Shown here one piece after another: positions 8,386-14,511 of a stretch of DNA of 38,268 nt; within the stretch, counting starts at the first letter, position 1; each line of letters opens with the position of its first letter. Origin of the DNA: a virus. The stretch is from the IMG/VR virus record IMGVR_UViG_3300028045_000039, positions 1-38,268 of that record; one strand, given 5' to 3'. The position numbers and the translations under genes are program-made. The notes beneath the pieces were generated by a model, which saw only the letters and a list, made by a program, of their open reading frames with translations, did not search any database and was not told where the DNA came from.

Positions 8386-8817
8386 TTATATTAAAGTCTT
8401 AAAACCGACATGTAAATAATTTAGATTTTGATTTATTTGAAGAATGCTGCCAGTTGCATAGAGTTTCTTATATAGTTTTAAATCTATCCCCACTCTACCA
8501 ATTATTAATCCGGGATCATGATTTAGTTTATATGCTGGGCCTATATATACCCTAAACTTATCAAAAGATACTTCATATTGTAAAAATGTATAAGTTGCAC
8601 CATAATGTCCTTGCCCCATTGCTAAAATTCCAAGAAACAATTTGTCATATCCTACCTCAGCAACAACACCCCTTGCATGAAGACATGCTACATATCCAAT
8701 AGCTGCAGATTTATTTTTATCTAAAGTATAACTTTTAGGTTTATAAAAAGGGCTGCACTCCTGACCATATGCAACACTGCACAATAAAGTATATAATATT
8801 ATAACTATCTTGCCCAT
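8386..8817 (-). CDS. Secreted beta-rich protein, outer-membrane-barrel-like
   Basis: I choose the start MGKIVIILYTLLCSVAYGQ (8817) because it gives a textbook signal peptide: one lysine, a hydrophobic core and AYG|Q cleavage. A longer frame from 8850 would add 11 residues before it. The mature part (about 124 aa) alternates strands and turns (GVVAEVGYDKLFLGILA, FRVYIGPAYKLN, GLIIGRVGIDLKLY, NYLHVGFKTLI) like a small outer-membrane beta-barrel. The lack of a lipobox argues against a lipoprotein. It lies between lysis and structural genes, so a lysis or superinfection-exclusion role at the outer membrane is possible but unproven. Confidence 0.65.
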   Translation of the reverse strand: MGKIVIILYTLLCSVAYGQECSPFYKPKSYTLDKNKSAAIGYVACLHARGVVAEVGYDKLFLGILAMGQGHYGATYTFLQYEVSFDKFRVYIGPAYKLNHDPGLIIGRVGIDLKLYKKLYATGSILQINQNLNYLHVGFKTLI

Positions 8818-8884
8818 ACTTTTTTGCATTTGATTTAGGACAATAATCATCCATCCAATCCCATTCCCTACCGCTATTTATCAT
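8741..8884 (-). CDS. Possible overlapping ORF, 47 aa
   Basis: A frame from the ATG at 8884 (MINSGREWDWMDDYCPKSNA) runs 47 codons to TAA at 8741. Its first 22 codons lie in otherwise unassigned DNA and look protein-like (W and D rich). Its last part overlaps the signal-peptide region of the secreted protein in another frame and is hydrophobic (NIIYFIVQCCIW). Its start overlaps the end of the 28-residue membrane peptide by 11 bases. Either this is a real small gene nested as spanin pairs can be, or a chance frame. Confidence 0.35.
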   Translation of the reverse strand: MINSGREWDWMDDYCPKSNAKKYGQDSYNIIYFIVQCCIWSGVQPFL

Positions 8885-8960
8885 TTTCTATATCACTTAA
8901 CAAATACATTACAAAAGCAGTAATACATAAAGCTAGCATTATATCAAATACTAGCGTCAT
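8874..8960 (-). CDS. Small membrane peptide, 28 aa
   Basis: The frame starts with the ATG at 8960, immediately after the stop of the upstream basic-protein gene. It encodes MTLVFDIMLALCITAFVMYL followed by LSDIENDK. That is one transmembrane helix with a short acidic tail. Size and position next to the lysis genes suggest a holin-like or accessory membrane peptide. Too short for a family assignment; support comes from tight packing and clear membrane character. Confidence 0.45.
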   Translation of the reverse strand: MTLVFDIMLALCITAFVMYLLSDIENDK

Positions 8961-9251
8961 TTACCATTTAACTTTATCAGCCCAATATGCTGCAGACATT
9001 TTACCTTTTGCAATATTTTTGCCATGCCTAGCTTTAAAAGACTTTCTTTTTGCTTTCATTTTAGCTGACTCTCCTGCTTTAGGTTTACCTGCAGTACTAG
9101 CACCTTGTTCTCCAAATCTAATTGTCTTTACTTTATCTCCAATCTTAGCTACTACAACATGGGATTTTTTTGGATGTGATGGAGTACGTTTAGGTTTGTT
9201 ATAAGCTGATACCCCTGCTCTTGCTAATCTGCTATCTTTTTTTGCTGCCAT
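8961..9251 (-). CDS. Basic phage protein (Lys-rich), conserved type
   Basis: This 96-residue, strongly basic protein contains a block I recognise from many phage genomes: AYNKPKRTPSHPKKSHVVVA, then KTIRFGEQG, and a tail KARHGKNIAKGKMSAAYWADKVKW. No enzymatic motif. It is the first of three small basic proteins in 8961-9910. Such proteins are often virion-associated and could neutralise packaged DNA, but the function of this family is not established to my knowledge. Confidence 0.75.
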   Translation of the reverse strand: MAAKKDSRLARAGVSAYNKPKRTPSHPKKSHVVVAKIGDKVKTIRFGEQGASTAGKPKAGESAKMKAKRKSFKARHGKNIAKGKMSAAYWADKVKW

Positions 9252-9253
9252 TA

Positions 9254-9496
9254 TTATCTTTTTTTGCCTTTATGCAAACCGTGACTTGCGTGTTGTTTAC
9301 CTTTCTTTGTAGCAGCACGCTTTTTTTTATTTGCAGCTGCTAGTTTAGCTTTTCCTTTTTTAGTGCTTTTTAATTTAGCAATAGTCTTCTTAGGTGCATA
9401 AACCTCCCCTGTTTCAGAACTCTTTTTTCCTGATGCGGTTGTCCATTTCTGTTCAGTCCATCTAGTAAGACTTTTCTGTTGTTTAGTTTTTGCCAT
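9254..9496 (-). CDS. Very basic small protein (Lys/Ala-rich)
   Basis: This 80-residue protein starts with LTRWTEQKWTTASGKKSS, a block I recall from small phage and bacterial proteins of unknown function. It then becomes almost entirely K, A, T and G (KSTKKGKAKLAAANKKKRAATKKGKQ), resembling histone H1-type tails. It probably binds nucleic acid electrostatically. Its start overlaps the membrane/coiled-coil gene by 14 bases. Confidence 0.7.
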   Translation of the reverse strand: MAKTKQQKSLTRWTEQKWTTASGKKSSETGEVYAPKKTIAKLKSTKKGKAKLAAANKKKRAATKKGKQHASHGLHKGKKR

Positions 9497-9722
9497 TTCT
9501 TTTATGTTTACACTGAGACTCTTGAAGCCTGATAAGTTCTTTCTCTAAGTTTACAATTCTGTCTTCAGATTCATTGATCATTCTAATCTTCTTTTCTAAT
9601 CTAGATTCTAATACTATCATGTCATCTGTTAACTGTGCTATTTGACTATAAGCTATACCCATTGTAAATATTATACCTATAATCCAAATTATATTACCAA
9701 TATTTAGAGTAAGATCTTTCAT
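9483..9722 (-). CDS. Membrane-anchored coiled-coil protein (spanin- or holin-like)
   Basis: This 79-residue protein has one N-terminal membrane helix (NIIWIIGIIFTMGIAYSQI, about 9-27). It is followed by a heptad-like coiled coil (LTDDMIVLESRLEKKIRMI, then EDRIVNLEKELIRLQE) and a short basic C-terminus. That topology fits an inner-membrane spanin or an accessory lysis protein, but is not diagnostic. It is packed between basic-protein genes with overlaps at both ends (1 base and 14 bases). Confidence 0.6.
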   Translation of the reverse strand: MKDLTLNIGNIIWIIGIIFTMGIAYSQIAQLTDDMIVLESRLEKKIRMINESEDRIVNLEKELIRLQESQCKHKRNGKN

Positions 9723-9910
9723 TACTTTTTAGATTTATATCCGCCTCCGTTAGCTTTGTAACGTTTAGCTAGCATTTGAGCTTTGCGTGCAGACCACTGA
9801 CCAGGAGCACCACCTTTTCCACCAGCCTTAATAGAGTTAAATAATCTCTTACGCATTCCAGGCTTTGTATAATTACCAGAACTATTTACAGTACTTTTTT
9901 TAGTTGCCAT
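9722..9910 (-). CDS. Small basic protein with GGKGGxPGQWSARKAQ motif
   Basis: This 62-residue protein contains the block YTKPGMRKRLFNSIKAGGKG followed by GAPGQWSARKAQMLAKRYK and a glycine/lysine tail. I recognise this as a widespread small protein of unknown function in phages and some bacteria. It is strongly basic and probably binds nucleic acid or packs in the virion. It is the third of the basic small proteins here. Confidence 0.75.
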   Translation of the reverse strand: MATKKSTVNSSGNYTKPGMRKRLFNSIKAGGKGGAPGQWSARKAQMLAKRYKANGGGYKSKK

Positions 9911-10555
9911 CTATACTACTGTTACTTGTGATGCGGATAATACAATCCAATTAGTTCCATCTGACCATATTGTAACAGATGCATATAATTTATCTAATAC
10001 AAGAGTTCCAGCACCATTAATTTCTTCTGAACCAGCAGCATTCAATGTTAATGTTCTTGAACCTGATGTAGTTCCGTTTGTTGTAACAGTAATTTTTCTA
10101 AATACCCATCCAGTAGCACTTGCATTAGGTAGATTAACTGTTGCATTAGCTCCGTCACCTGTACTACCTACTATAAATAATTGGCCCTGTGCATTTACTG
10201 GTAATTGTACTGGTGTTGCAGTGTCTGCACTAATAAATGTTAAATCAACATATTCATTAACATCTTTACGGTTCATGTCTACTGTAATAGCAGTCCCCCC
10301 TACTCTAGTTAGAGTTAATAAATCTGTTGCTCCATCAAAAGTTGCAGAGTTAACATATTCATCTGGTGAATTGCCTGCATTAACAAAAGTTTTAATAGAA
10401 CCCATTGTAACAAGTTCTGTTTCTACTTTTGGATGAGGTTTCATTCTTTCTTGTGCACCGGCATATCTTGCTATTGCAATATAATCATCAGTTTTAGGTG
10501 TCACTGTCTTTTTTCTTGACAGCATACCCATCATGTCTTGTAATATTGTTCCCAT
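9911..10555 (-). CDS. Beta-rich structural protein (head fibre or tail appendage-like)
   Basis: I choose the start MGTILQDMMGML (10555) because it follows an A-rich tract and clears the upstream gene; a start at 10582 would overlap it by 16 bases. The protein of about 214 residues has an N-terminal helix. A long region rich in T, G, A, N and V follows, with repeated short strands (FDGATDLLTLTRVGGTAITV, SGSRTLTLNAAG, WSDGTNWIVLSASQVTVV). This is typical of phage fibres and appendages. The C-terminal GxNWIVLS block is common in phage beta-structured receptor-side proteins. Confidence 0.65.
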   Translation of the reverse strand: MGTILQDMMGMLSRKKTVTPKTDDYIAIARYAGAQERMKPHPKVETELVTMGSIKTFVNAGNSPDEYVNSATFDGATDLLTLTRVGGTAITVDMNRKDVNEYVDLTFISADTATPVQLPVNAQGQLFIVGSTGDGANATVNLPNASATGWVFRKITVTTNGTTSGSRTLTLNAAGSEEINGAGTLVLDKLYASVTIWSDGTNWIVLSASQVTVV

Positions 10556-10566
10556 TTTATTTATTT

Positions 10567-11070
10567 TTATAAGTGTTTCCATCGGATGTATTTACCCTCT
10601 GGTTTTAATAATTTTTTTAAATCCTCAATAACATTTGGATCATTTGTTTCTTCATAAGAATCAAAATATACAATGTCAAATTTTTCATCTCCAAATACCT
10701 GTTTAAATGGAAATCTATTTACGTCCCCGTATAGTATATGTACGTTGGGATTTACATTTTCATCTAATAGAACAACGTCTGGATATTTTTCTATAACGGT
10801 TAAGTGTGCCCCTTCTTCTATTACACGATCATTTATAAACCCTATACCATAACCAATAGACAAAATTTTATCACCCTTCTTAACGTTCTCAAAAAACTCT
10901 TGATTGGTGATTGCTTCATATTCTGTATCTGACATAATAAGCATCCCGTCTTCCGTGTTGTATAAAACCTCATACTCTTCTCCTATTGTAGATAAGGAAA
11001 AATACTTAGCCCAATCATCATGCTCTATCTTTGCTTGACCTTCATATTTATATTTCTCACGAACTAGCAT
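10567..11070 (-). CDS. Class I SAM-dependent methyltransferase-like protein
   Basis: This 167-residue protein carries a Rossmann methyltransferase core. Motif I is DKILSIGYGIGFINDRVIEE. The acidic end of strand 2 is LTVIEKYPDV, a third strand with bound acid is HILYGDVNRFPF, and motif IV-like FDIVYFDSYEE is followed by LLKPEGKYI. The layout is close to spermidine synthase or guanidinoacetate methyltransferase-like enzymes. Substrate unknown. In motif I the usual second Gly is kept (GYGIG). It overlaps the next gene upstream by 14 bases and belongs to the first part of the minus transcript. Confidence 0.7.
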   Translation of the reverse strand: MLVREKYKYEGQAKIEHDDWAKYFSLSTIGEEYEVLYNTEDGMLIMSDTEYEAITNQEFFENVKKGDKILSIGYGIGFINDRVIEEGAHLTVIEKYPDVVLLDENVNPNVHILYGDVNRFPFKQVFGDEKFDIVYFDSYEETNDPNVIEDLKKLLKPEGKYIRWKHL

Positions 11071-11374
11071 CTATTGATTTTGGATATTTACTTATTAATA
11101 TTTCATGCAGTTTAGCACACCTTTCATACTCCTCTGAGTCTATATACCATTCAATCATATTTTCTAATTCTGATTGCAATGGGCCATATTCCGGATCAAA
11201 ACCCATAAGTGCTGAATCCCCATCTATATAGTTACACTCTAATAAAGAATCAAAAGTCATTTCCCCACTTAATATTTTATACGAATTGTCATATGCAATA
11301 TTAACCATCTCTTCTTCTATCTGTTTCTGATAAATGTCATCTAATGGATCTTTGTTTTTTTCTTCTTCACTCAT
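11057..11374 (-). CDS. Acidic hypothetical protein, 105 aa, first gene of the minus operon
   Basis: This 105-residue acidic, helical protein begins MSEEEKNKDPLDDIYQKQIE and contains SELENMIEWYIDSEEYERCA, which resembles the UvrB/UvrC-type short helical motif (ExMixxxexxexYexCaxl). No catalytic residues stand out. As the first gene of the leftward block it may be an early or regulatory product of that operon. Overlap of 14 bases with the methyltransferase gene indicates translational coupling. Confidence 0.65.
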   Translation of the reverse strand: MSEEEKNKDPLDDIYQKQIEEEMVNIAYDNSYKILSGEMTFDSLLECNYIDGDSALMGFDPEYGPLQSELENMIEWYIDSEEYERCAKLHEILISKYPKSIDASS

Positions 11375-11634
11375 AGCTGTTACAAATTAATGTTCTGCTT
11401 CTATATAAGTAATATACAAATTTATACTGTGTTCTAAAAATAATTTATAATATTTCATTGCCCACGGGACACACAAAAAATTTTTTTTCCTAATTTTTTA
11501 CACCCCCTTGGGTATAGCAAATGTTTTATATATGGCATGCTTGAGAGGATCTTGCTATCTGATCCCCAACTAATTTTTGCGGTAAGGGTACCCCCGTGTT
11601 TAAGTGGTACTCAACAAACATAATAACTAATAAC
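11375..11634. promoter_or_regulatory. Divergent intergenic control region between the two gene blocks
   Basis: This 260-base non-coding gap separates leftward virion genes from rightward early genes. On the minus strand TAAATTTG at 11424-11417 matches the TAnnTTTG box, about 43 bases upstream of the ATG at 11374. No TTG at the right distance is seen. On the plus strand I see TAATTTTTG near 11571 (one base too long), a small GGATC/GATCC hairpin (about 11548-11566) and the 8-base palindrome GGGTACCC (11586-11593). A/T homopolymer tracts lie near 11478-11503. Promoters must lie here, but exact sites are uncertain. Confidence 0.55.
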
Positions 11635-11979
11635 ATGAACGTATTCTTTAGAAAAATGCAAATTAATGAGTCTACAGGCTCTGCGGTGCTACAATGTACA
11701 TCACAACCTGTGACCAACACAATCAAAAAAATTGCTGGAGTTGAAGTATCAGCTTCCAGCACACAAAGTATTGTTTGGGGTAGTCTATCCCTTAAAGACC
11801 CATCTACGGGTAAGACAATGCGGGCAAATCATCCTACCATTCAGTCACTCATGCAAAAGCTTGAGCCAGGACATGAATTGGTAGGCTTTAGATTTTCATC
11901 CAATCCACAGATTGACATGAAAACTGGTGAGGAAACTAATATGTTTTGGGTGGAAGCCTATGACGTAGAGAATCCATAA
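11635..11979 (+). CDS. Early-region protein, 114 aa, unknown
   Basis: I use the ATG at 11635 (MNVFFRKMQINESTGSAV) rather than an upstream in-frame GTG at 11596, because the ATG follows an A-rich tract. The protein is beta-rich with an OB-like feel: IAGVEVSASSTQSIVWGSLS, ELVGFRFSSNPQIDMKTGEE, MFWVEAYDVENP. No recognised family. It is the first plus-strand gene after the divergent region and is closed by its own strong terminator at 11991, so it can be expressed as a single-gene early transcript. Confidence 0.7.
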   Translation: MNVFFRKMQINESTGSAVLQCTSQPVTNTIKKIAGVEVSASSTQSIVWGSLSLKDPSTGKTMRANHPTIQSLMQKLEPGHELVGFRFSSNPQIDMKTGEETNMFWVEAYDVENP

Positions 11980-11990
11980 ACATCAGAACA

Positions 11991-12018
11991 AGGGAGAGTG
12001 TAATAGCTCTCCCTTTTA
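11991..12018 (+). terminator. Intrinsic terminator with TGTAATAG loop
   Basis: AGGGAGAG (11991-11998) pairs perfectly with CTCTCCCT (12007-12014) around the loop TGTAATAG, followed by TTTATT. It ends the 11635 gene. The same eight-base loop recurs in two hairpins at 12485 and 12538. Confidence 0.85.
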
Positions 12019-12023
12019 TTACA

Positions 12024-12125
12024 AATAAGAATGGCACAGTTTGCCTTGTGGGATAATGCCTACATACTCAATGGACATCAGGCTAAGGATAACCAACGAG
12101 TGCCATTCTTATTGTATTTTTTTTT
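12024..12125 (+). ncRNA. Candidate structured RNA: 14-bp perfect stem closed by a 9-T run
   Basis: Arms 12024-12037 (AATAAGAATGGCAC) and 12100-12113 are exact reverse complements, followed by GTA and nine T (12117-12125). The 62-base interior can extend the rod: CCTT pairs with AAGG and GCCT with AGGC in nested order. A 36-codon frame from 12031 (MAQFALWDNAYILNGHQAKD) lies inside, but its ATG is buried in the stem. I favour a terminated small RNA or a long-loop terminator over a coding gene. No promoter is evident between this and the terminator at 11991. Confidence 0.5.
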
Positions 12126-12149
12126 AACAATTAGAGTATAATATTATTA

Positions 12150-12494
12150 ATGAAAGTAAAAAGAAAATTAAAGGGTAATTCTATTGTGTTAACAATAAGA
12201 TTACAGTCAGCAATAGAAGTGCACTTATTTAATCAAGCAACATTTGTACATGATTCTTATGATACAGATATGAGTGAATTTGATGATAAGGAATTCAACA
12301 GGCAAAAACATAGATATGAGTCTATGAACTTAACCATACATAAAAGTGGAGACATATTGTCCACTAACTTCTTTGGTGTAATTAAGCCAGAATCACAACT
12401 TACTGGAACATTTGATGAAGAAGGAACCTATGAACAAGTCAATAGTGCAGTTGATAGCTTTGTTCACTACATAAGAGAGAGCATGGGTGTGTAA
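12150..12494 (+). CDS. Early-region protein, 114 aa, unknown
   Basis: This 114-residue protein starts MKVKRKLKGNSIVLTIRLQS and continues with an acidic, charged middle (DTDMSEFDDKEFNRQKHRYE) and a beta-like C-terminal half (LTIHKSGDILSTNFFGVIK). No known domain. It is flanked by terminator hairpins on both sides; its TAA stop lies in the loop of the hairpin at 12485-12502. It has the look of a small host-takeover protein, but this is only inferred from location. Confidence 0.65.
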   Translation: MKVKRKLKGNSIVLTIRLQSAIEVHLFNQATFVHDSYDTDMSEFDDKEFNRQKHRYESMNLTIHKSGDILSTNFFGVIKPESQLTGTFDEEGTYEQVNSAVDSFVHYIRESMGV

Positions 12495-12502
12495 TAGCAC
12501 TC
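12485..12502 (+). terminator. Weak terminator-like hairpin overlapping the stop codon
   Basis: GGGTG (12485-12489) pairs with CACTC (12498-12502), one G-T wobble, around the loop TGTAATAG that contains the stop of the preceding gene. No T-run follows (TTAATT), so it looks like a duplicated, decayed or regulatory copy of the hairpin at 12537. Confidence 0.4.
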
Positions 12503-12536
12503 TTAATTAAAACAACCAAAGGCGGGATCCTGGATT

Positions 12537-12563
12537 GGGGTGTGTAATAGCACCCTTTTTTTT
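12537..12563 (+). terminator. Intrinsic terminator with TGTAATAG loop
   Basis: GGGTG (12538-12542) pairs with CACCC (12551-12555) around TGTAATAG and is followed by eight T (12556-12563). It shares the 16-mer GGGTGTGTAATAGCAC with the hairpin 53 bases upstream. Confidence 0.85.
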
Positions 12564-12571
12564 AATCACCA

Positions 12572-12699
12572 TTGCTAGTTACACGGCTTATTTTTTGTTA
12601 TCCTACCTCTTCCTGCTCTCTGCTCTTGAACTTTCCTCTACTCTCTGCTCCCGAACTATGTTTTGCAGTGCATGTTGCTAATTACACAACTTATTTTTT
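12572..12699. repeat. Two copies of a 25-base direct repeat, 103 bases apart
   Basis: Copy 1 (12572-12596) and copy 2 (12675-12699) share 22 of 25 bases. Both run TTGCTA, G/A, TTACAC, GG/AA, CTTATTTTTT. The T-run at the end of each could also serve transcription termination, but no stem precedes it. Confidence 0.7.
12616..12657. repeat. Tandem-like 17-base direct repeat, 25-base period
   Basis: CTCTCTGCTCTTGAACT (12616-12632) and CTCTCTGCTCCCGAACT (12641-12657) differ at two positions. The pair lies between the two copies of the 25-base repeat. The pyrimidine-rich character is unlike the surrounding DNA and suggests a protein-binding site or a short sequence expansion. Confidence 0.65.
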
Positions 12700-12950
12700 A
12701 TTTATTTGTGTGTTGCAATGTATAGATGAGGTCTCATAAGCCATATAAAGCACCTTTAAGGCCCTTATTATAATAACTGGACCATATAGATATAAATATA
12801 GCTAACACTACAACAGGTGTAACTATTACACTCAACAATACAACATGAGTAGTCTTTGTCTCTTCCTCTATAGGAATAGCATAGTATTACCCGCAATATA
12901 GAAATCACTACTTTAACAATCTTTACATTAATCACTAAAACAAAAAACAT

Positions 12951-13238
12951 ATGCAAATACTTATCACACATCCTGAACGTTTTGTTCAGTACAAGAAAAA
13001 CATTGGAATCATTCTGTTCAATACAGATGACAGTCCAAAGGTTAACCTATTTACAGGTAACCAACATTTCGTAATCAAACGTAATGAAATTAAGTCTCCT
13101 CTAATGGCTGACTTAAAAGAAAAATTAAACACTGATGAATCATTAAGAGATCTAGCATTTGAGCATGATCTTATTGAAAAGCAATGGTCTCATCATGATC
13201 GTAAATCTTATCTAACTTATTATTCATCTTTTAACTAA
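12951..13238 (+). CDS. Early-region protein, 95 aa, unknown
   Basis: This 95-residue protein starts MQILITHPERFVQYKKNIGI. It has a beta-rich first half (IGIILFNTDD, VNLFTGNQHFVIKRNEI) and a charged helical second half ending in an aromatic tail (RKSYLTYYSSFN). No known domain or membrane segment. Six bases separate it from the membrane protein gene downstream, suggesting joint expression. Confidence 0.65.
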   Translation: MQILITHPERFVQYKKNIGIILFNTDDSPKVNLFTGNQHFVIKRNEIKSPLMADLKEKLNTDESLRDLAFEHDLIEKQWSHHDRKSYLTYYSSFN

Positions 13239-13244
13239 ACTACC

Positions 13245-13565
13245 ATGAAATCTATTGTAAAATTATTTTATGTTGTTATACTACCTATAGTTGTGGTAAC
13301 AACAGCCTTGTGTTATATGTTTACAGATATACATCTGTCAGGACTAATGAATGTAGCATGTGTCCTATCCATTGTAAGCGTTATATCTAATTCAATATTT
13401 TGGATGGTACATTGGGACAAAACATCTATGATACCTATTGTAAATTTTGAATGGCAACCCGTCTTTGGATTGGCCATAGGAATTGACACAGGGTATAAGA
13501 AAGACGTGAGTCTAATGATTGTACTACCGTGCATTACATTAGAAATTAAAAGACGTAAAAAATAA
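13245..13565 (+). CDS. Membrane protein with two N-terminal helices, unknown
   Basis: This 106-residue protein has two membrane helices: LFYVVILPIVVVTTALCYMF (about 7-26) and SGLMNVACVLSIVSVISNSI (about 32-51). A beta-like soluble part follows (VNFEWQPVFGLAIGIDTGYK, VSLMIVLPCITLEIKRRKK). The basic C-terminus would lie in the cytoplasm. A membrane protein in the early region might block superinfection or alter host membranes, but no family is recognised. Confidence 0.65.
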   Translation: MKSIVKLFYVVILPIVVVTTALCYMFTDIHLSGLMNVACVLSIVSVISNSIFWMVHWDKTSMIPIVNFEWQPVFGLAIGIDTGYKKDVSLMIVLPCITLEIKRRKK

Positions 13566-13777
13566 GTGCCACACCTGACACCCTAACAACACCAGTAATA
13601 TTATATCTATAATATCACTAGGTAGTATCAGTTGATAGCATAGCAGGAAAGCATAGCAAATAATGGTTATGGTGGTAACCTAAACATAGTAGTATCAATC
13701 ATACAAATTCATTTTTAATTTGGTTTTAAAGTTGTTCGCAGTATGATTGGTCTACTATGTTTTTCTAAAATTAAATT
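13566..13777. promoter_or_regulatory. Intergenic region packed with dyads and short repeats
   Basis: In 212 non-coding bases I see a perfect palindrome ATATTATA-TC-TATAATAT (13598-13615) and a tandem 9-mer AGCATAGCA at 13637 and 13650 (13-base period). There is also a GGTTA/TAACC hairpin (13665-13680) and the long imperfect hairpin at 13682-13762. Such density suggests operators or structured leader RNA for the 13778 gene. No standard promoter box is evident. Confidence 0.5.
13682..13764 (+). ncRNA. Long hairpin leader or attenuator upstream of 13778 gene
   Basis: The left arm 13682-13704 and right arm 13741-13762 pair over about 20 of 22 positions: 11 bp AAACATAGTAG with CTACTATGTTT, a small internal mismatch, then 9 bp CAATCATAC with GTATGATTG. 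A 36-base loop can fold a further AAATT/AATTT stem. Five T (13760-13764) follow, and the next ATG is only 13 bases on. It may act as an attenuator, RNase III site or small RNA. Confidence 0.5.
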
Positions 13778-14323
13778 ATGAAAGAAGAAACATATAGCAT
13801 AGCAGCAGGAACTGTTAAACATATTATTAAATCTATAGTAAATAAAGATAGGCTTGAAAATAAAGGCAACATAGAAAACGTCATAAGTATATTAAGTACT
13901 TCATTGAATCGTGATCATGTTAGTGCCTTAATGGAAATGATATTATCTAAAGACATACATATACCATTAGCAATTGGTGACTATGTTAAAGTAAAACCGC
14001 CAGTTTATCATGCAGGTGATAAGTTTGAATGGGATGTACTTATGGATAATGGCCTGGCAACAGAAGACAAACATGTCTATGGTATAATTACAGAAGATGG
14101 TTCATGGTCAAGTGAGTTTGATCCATACTCTCATAAGATGAAAGTAGATTTGTTTTATTATGACAAGGATTTAATCAAAGACAATTCTTCAATAACAACC
14201 TTTTCATTGCAAAAAGTATCTAAGGAGGATATACCTTACTTTAAAGAGTTAGAGAAACCAGCCCAGAAAGATCTTTTAGATTTGATAAAGGAAGAAGAAG
14301 AAAAATTACAGAATGAATTATAA
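13778..14323 (+). CDS. Hypothetical protein, 181 aa
   Basis: This 181-residue acidic protein has a helical N-terminal half (HIIKSIVNKDRLENKGNIEN and following), a beta-rich middle (GDYVKVKPPVYHAGDKFEWD, HVYGIITEDGSWSSEF) and a glutamate-rich C-terminal helix (LDLIKEEEEKLQNEL). The middle GDYVKVKPP segment resembles small SH3-like barrels. No family is recognised. It starts with the TTAAATTATG context seen at two other genes and is two bases from the next gene. Confidence 0.65.
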   Translation: MKEETYSIAAGTVKHIIKSIVNKDRLENKGNIENVISILSTSLNRDHVSALMEMILSKDIHIPLAIGDYVKVKPPVYHAGDKFEWDVLMDNGLATEDKHVYGIITEDGSWSSEFDPYSHKMKVDLFYYDKDLIKDNSSITTFSLQKVSKEDIPYFKELEKPAQKDLLDLIKEEEEKLQNEL

Positions 14324-14325
14324 CT

Positions 14326-14511
14326 ATGGCAAGTATATCAGTAGAACTATTAAGAAAAGATTACAGTGAATGGCAGAAACTAAAAAGCAAAGAACCTTTT
14401 GGTAGAGTAATGAACTCTAGATATCACTTTGAAGATAAGGAACTGGAAAAAGAATTAGATTCTAATATAGCCTTATTAATAATAATGTCTAGACATGTCG
14501 TCAAACTATAG
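14326..14511 (+). CDS. Small charged protein, 61 aa, unknown
   Basis: A 61-residue helical, highly charged protein (MASISVELLRKDYSEWQKLK, FEDKELEKELDSNIALLII). No motif is seen. Two bases follow the previous stop and its own 3' end overlaps the helix-turn-helix gene by 17 bases, so it sits in a coupled trio. Function unknown. Confidence 0.55.
   Translation: MASISVELLRKDYSEWQKLKSKEPFGRVMNSRYHFEDKELEKELDSNIALLIIMSRHVVKL

Larger units (their letters stand above)
12564..12950. promoter_or_regulatory. Non-coding early control region with repeats
   Basis: About 390 bases without a convincing gene. It holds two direct-repeat pairs (12572/12675 and 12616/12641), a dyad GTGTAA-CTA-TTACAC at 12817-12831 and A-rich sequence before the ATG at 12951. 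No clear TTG/TAnnTTTG promoter is found. A minus-strand frame here (12768-12971) encodes a low-complexity, cysteine-rich string and is not believable. Confidence 0.5.

Noticed and set aside
11596-11634. GTG start extending the first plus-strand gene upstream
   Set aside because: The extension (KWYSTNIITNN) lies in the promoter region and the ATG at 11635 has normal A-rich context.
12768-12971. Minus-strand frame of 67 codons in the non-coding early region
   Set aside because: Translation is a low-complexity string rich in C, Y, V and I with no start context, and the promoter/leader of the 12951 gene must lie here.
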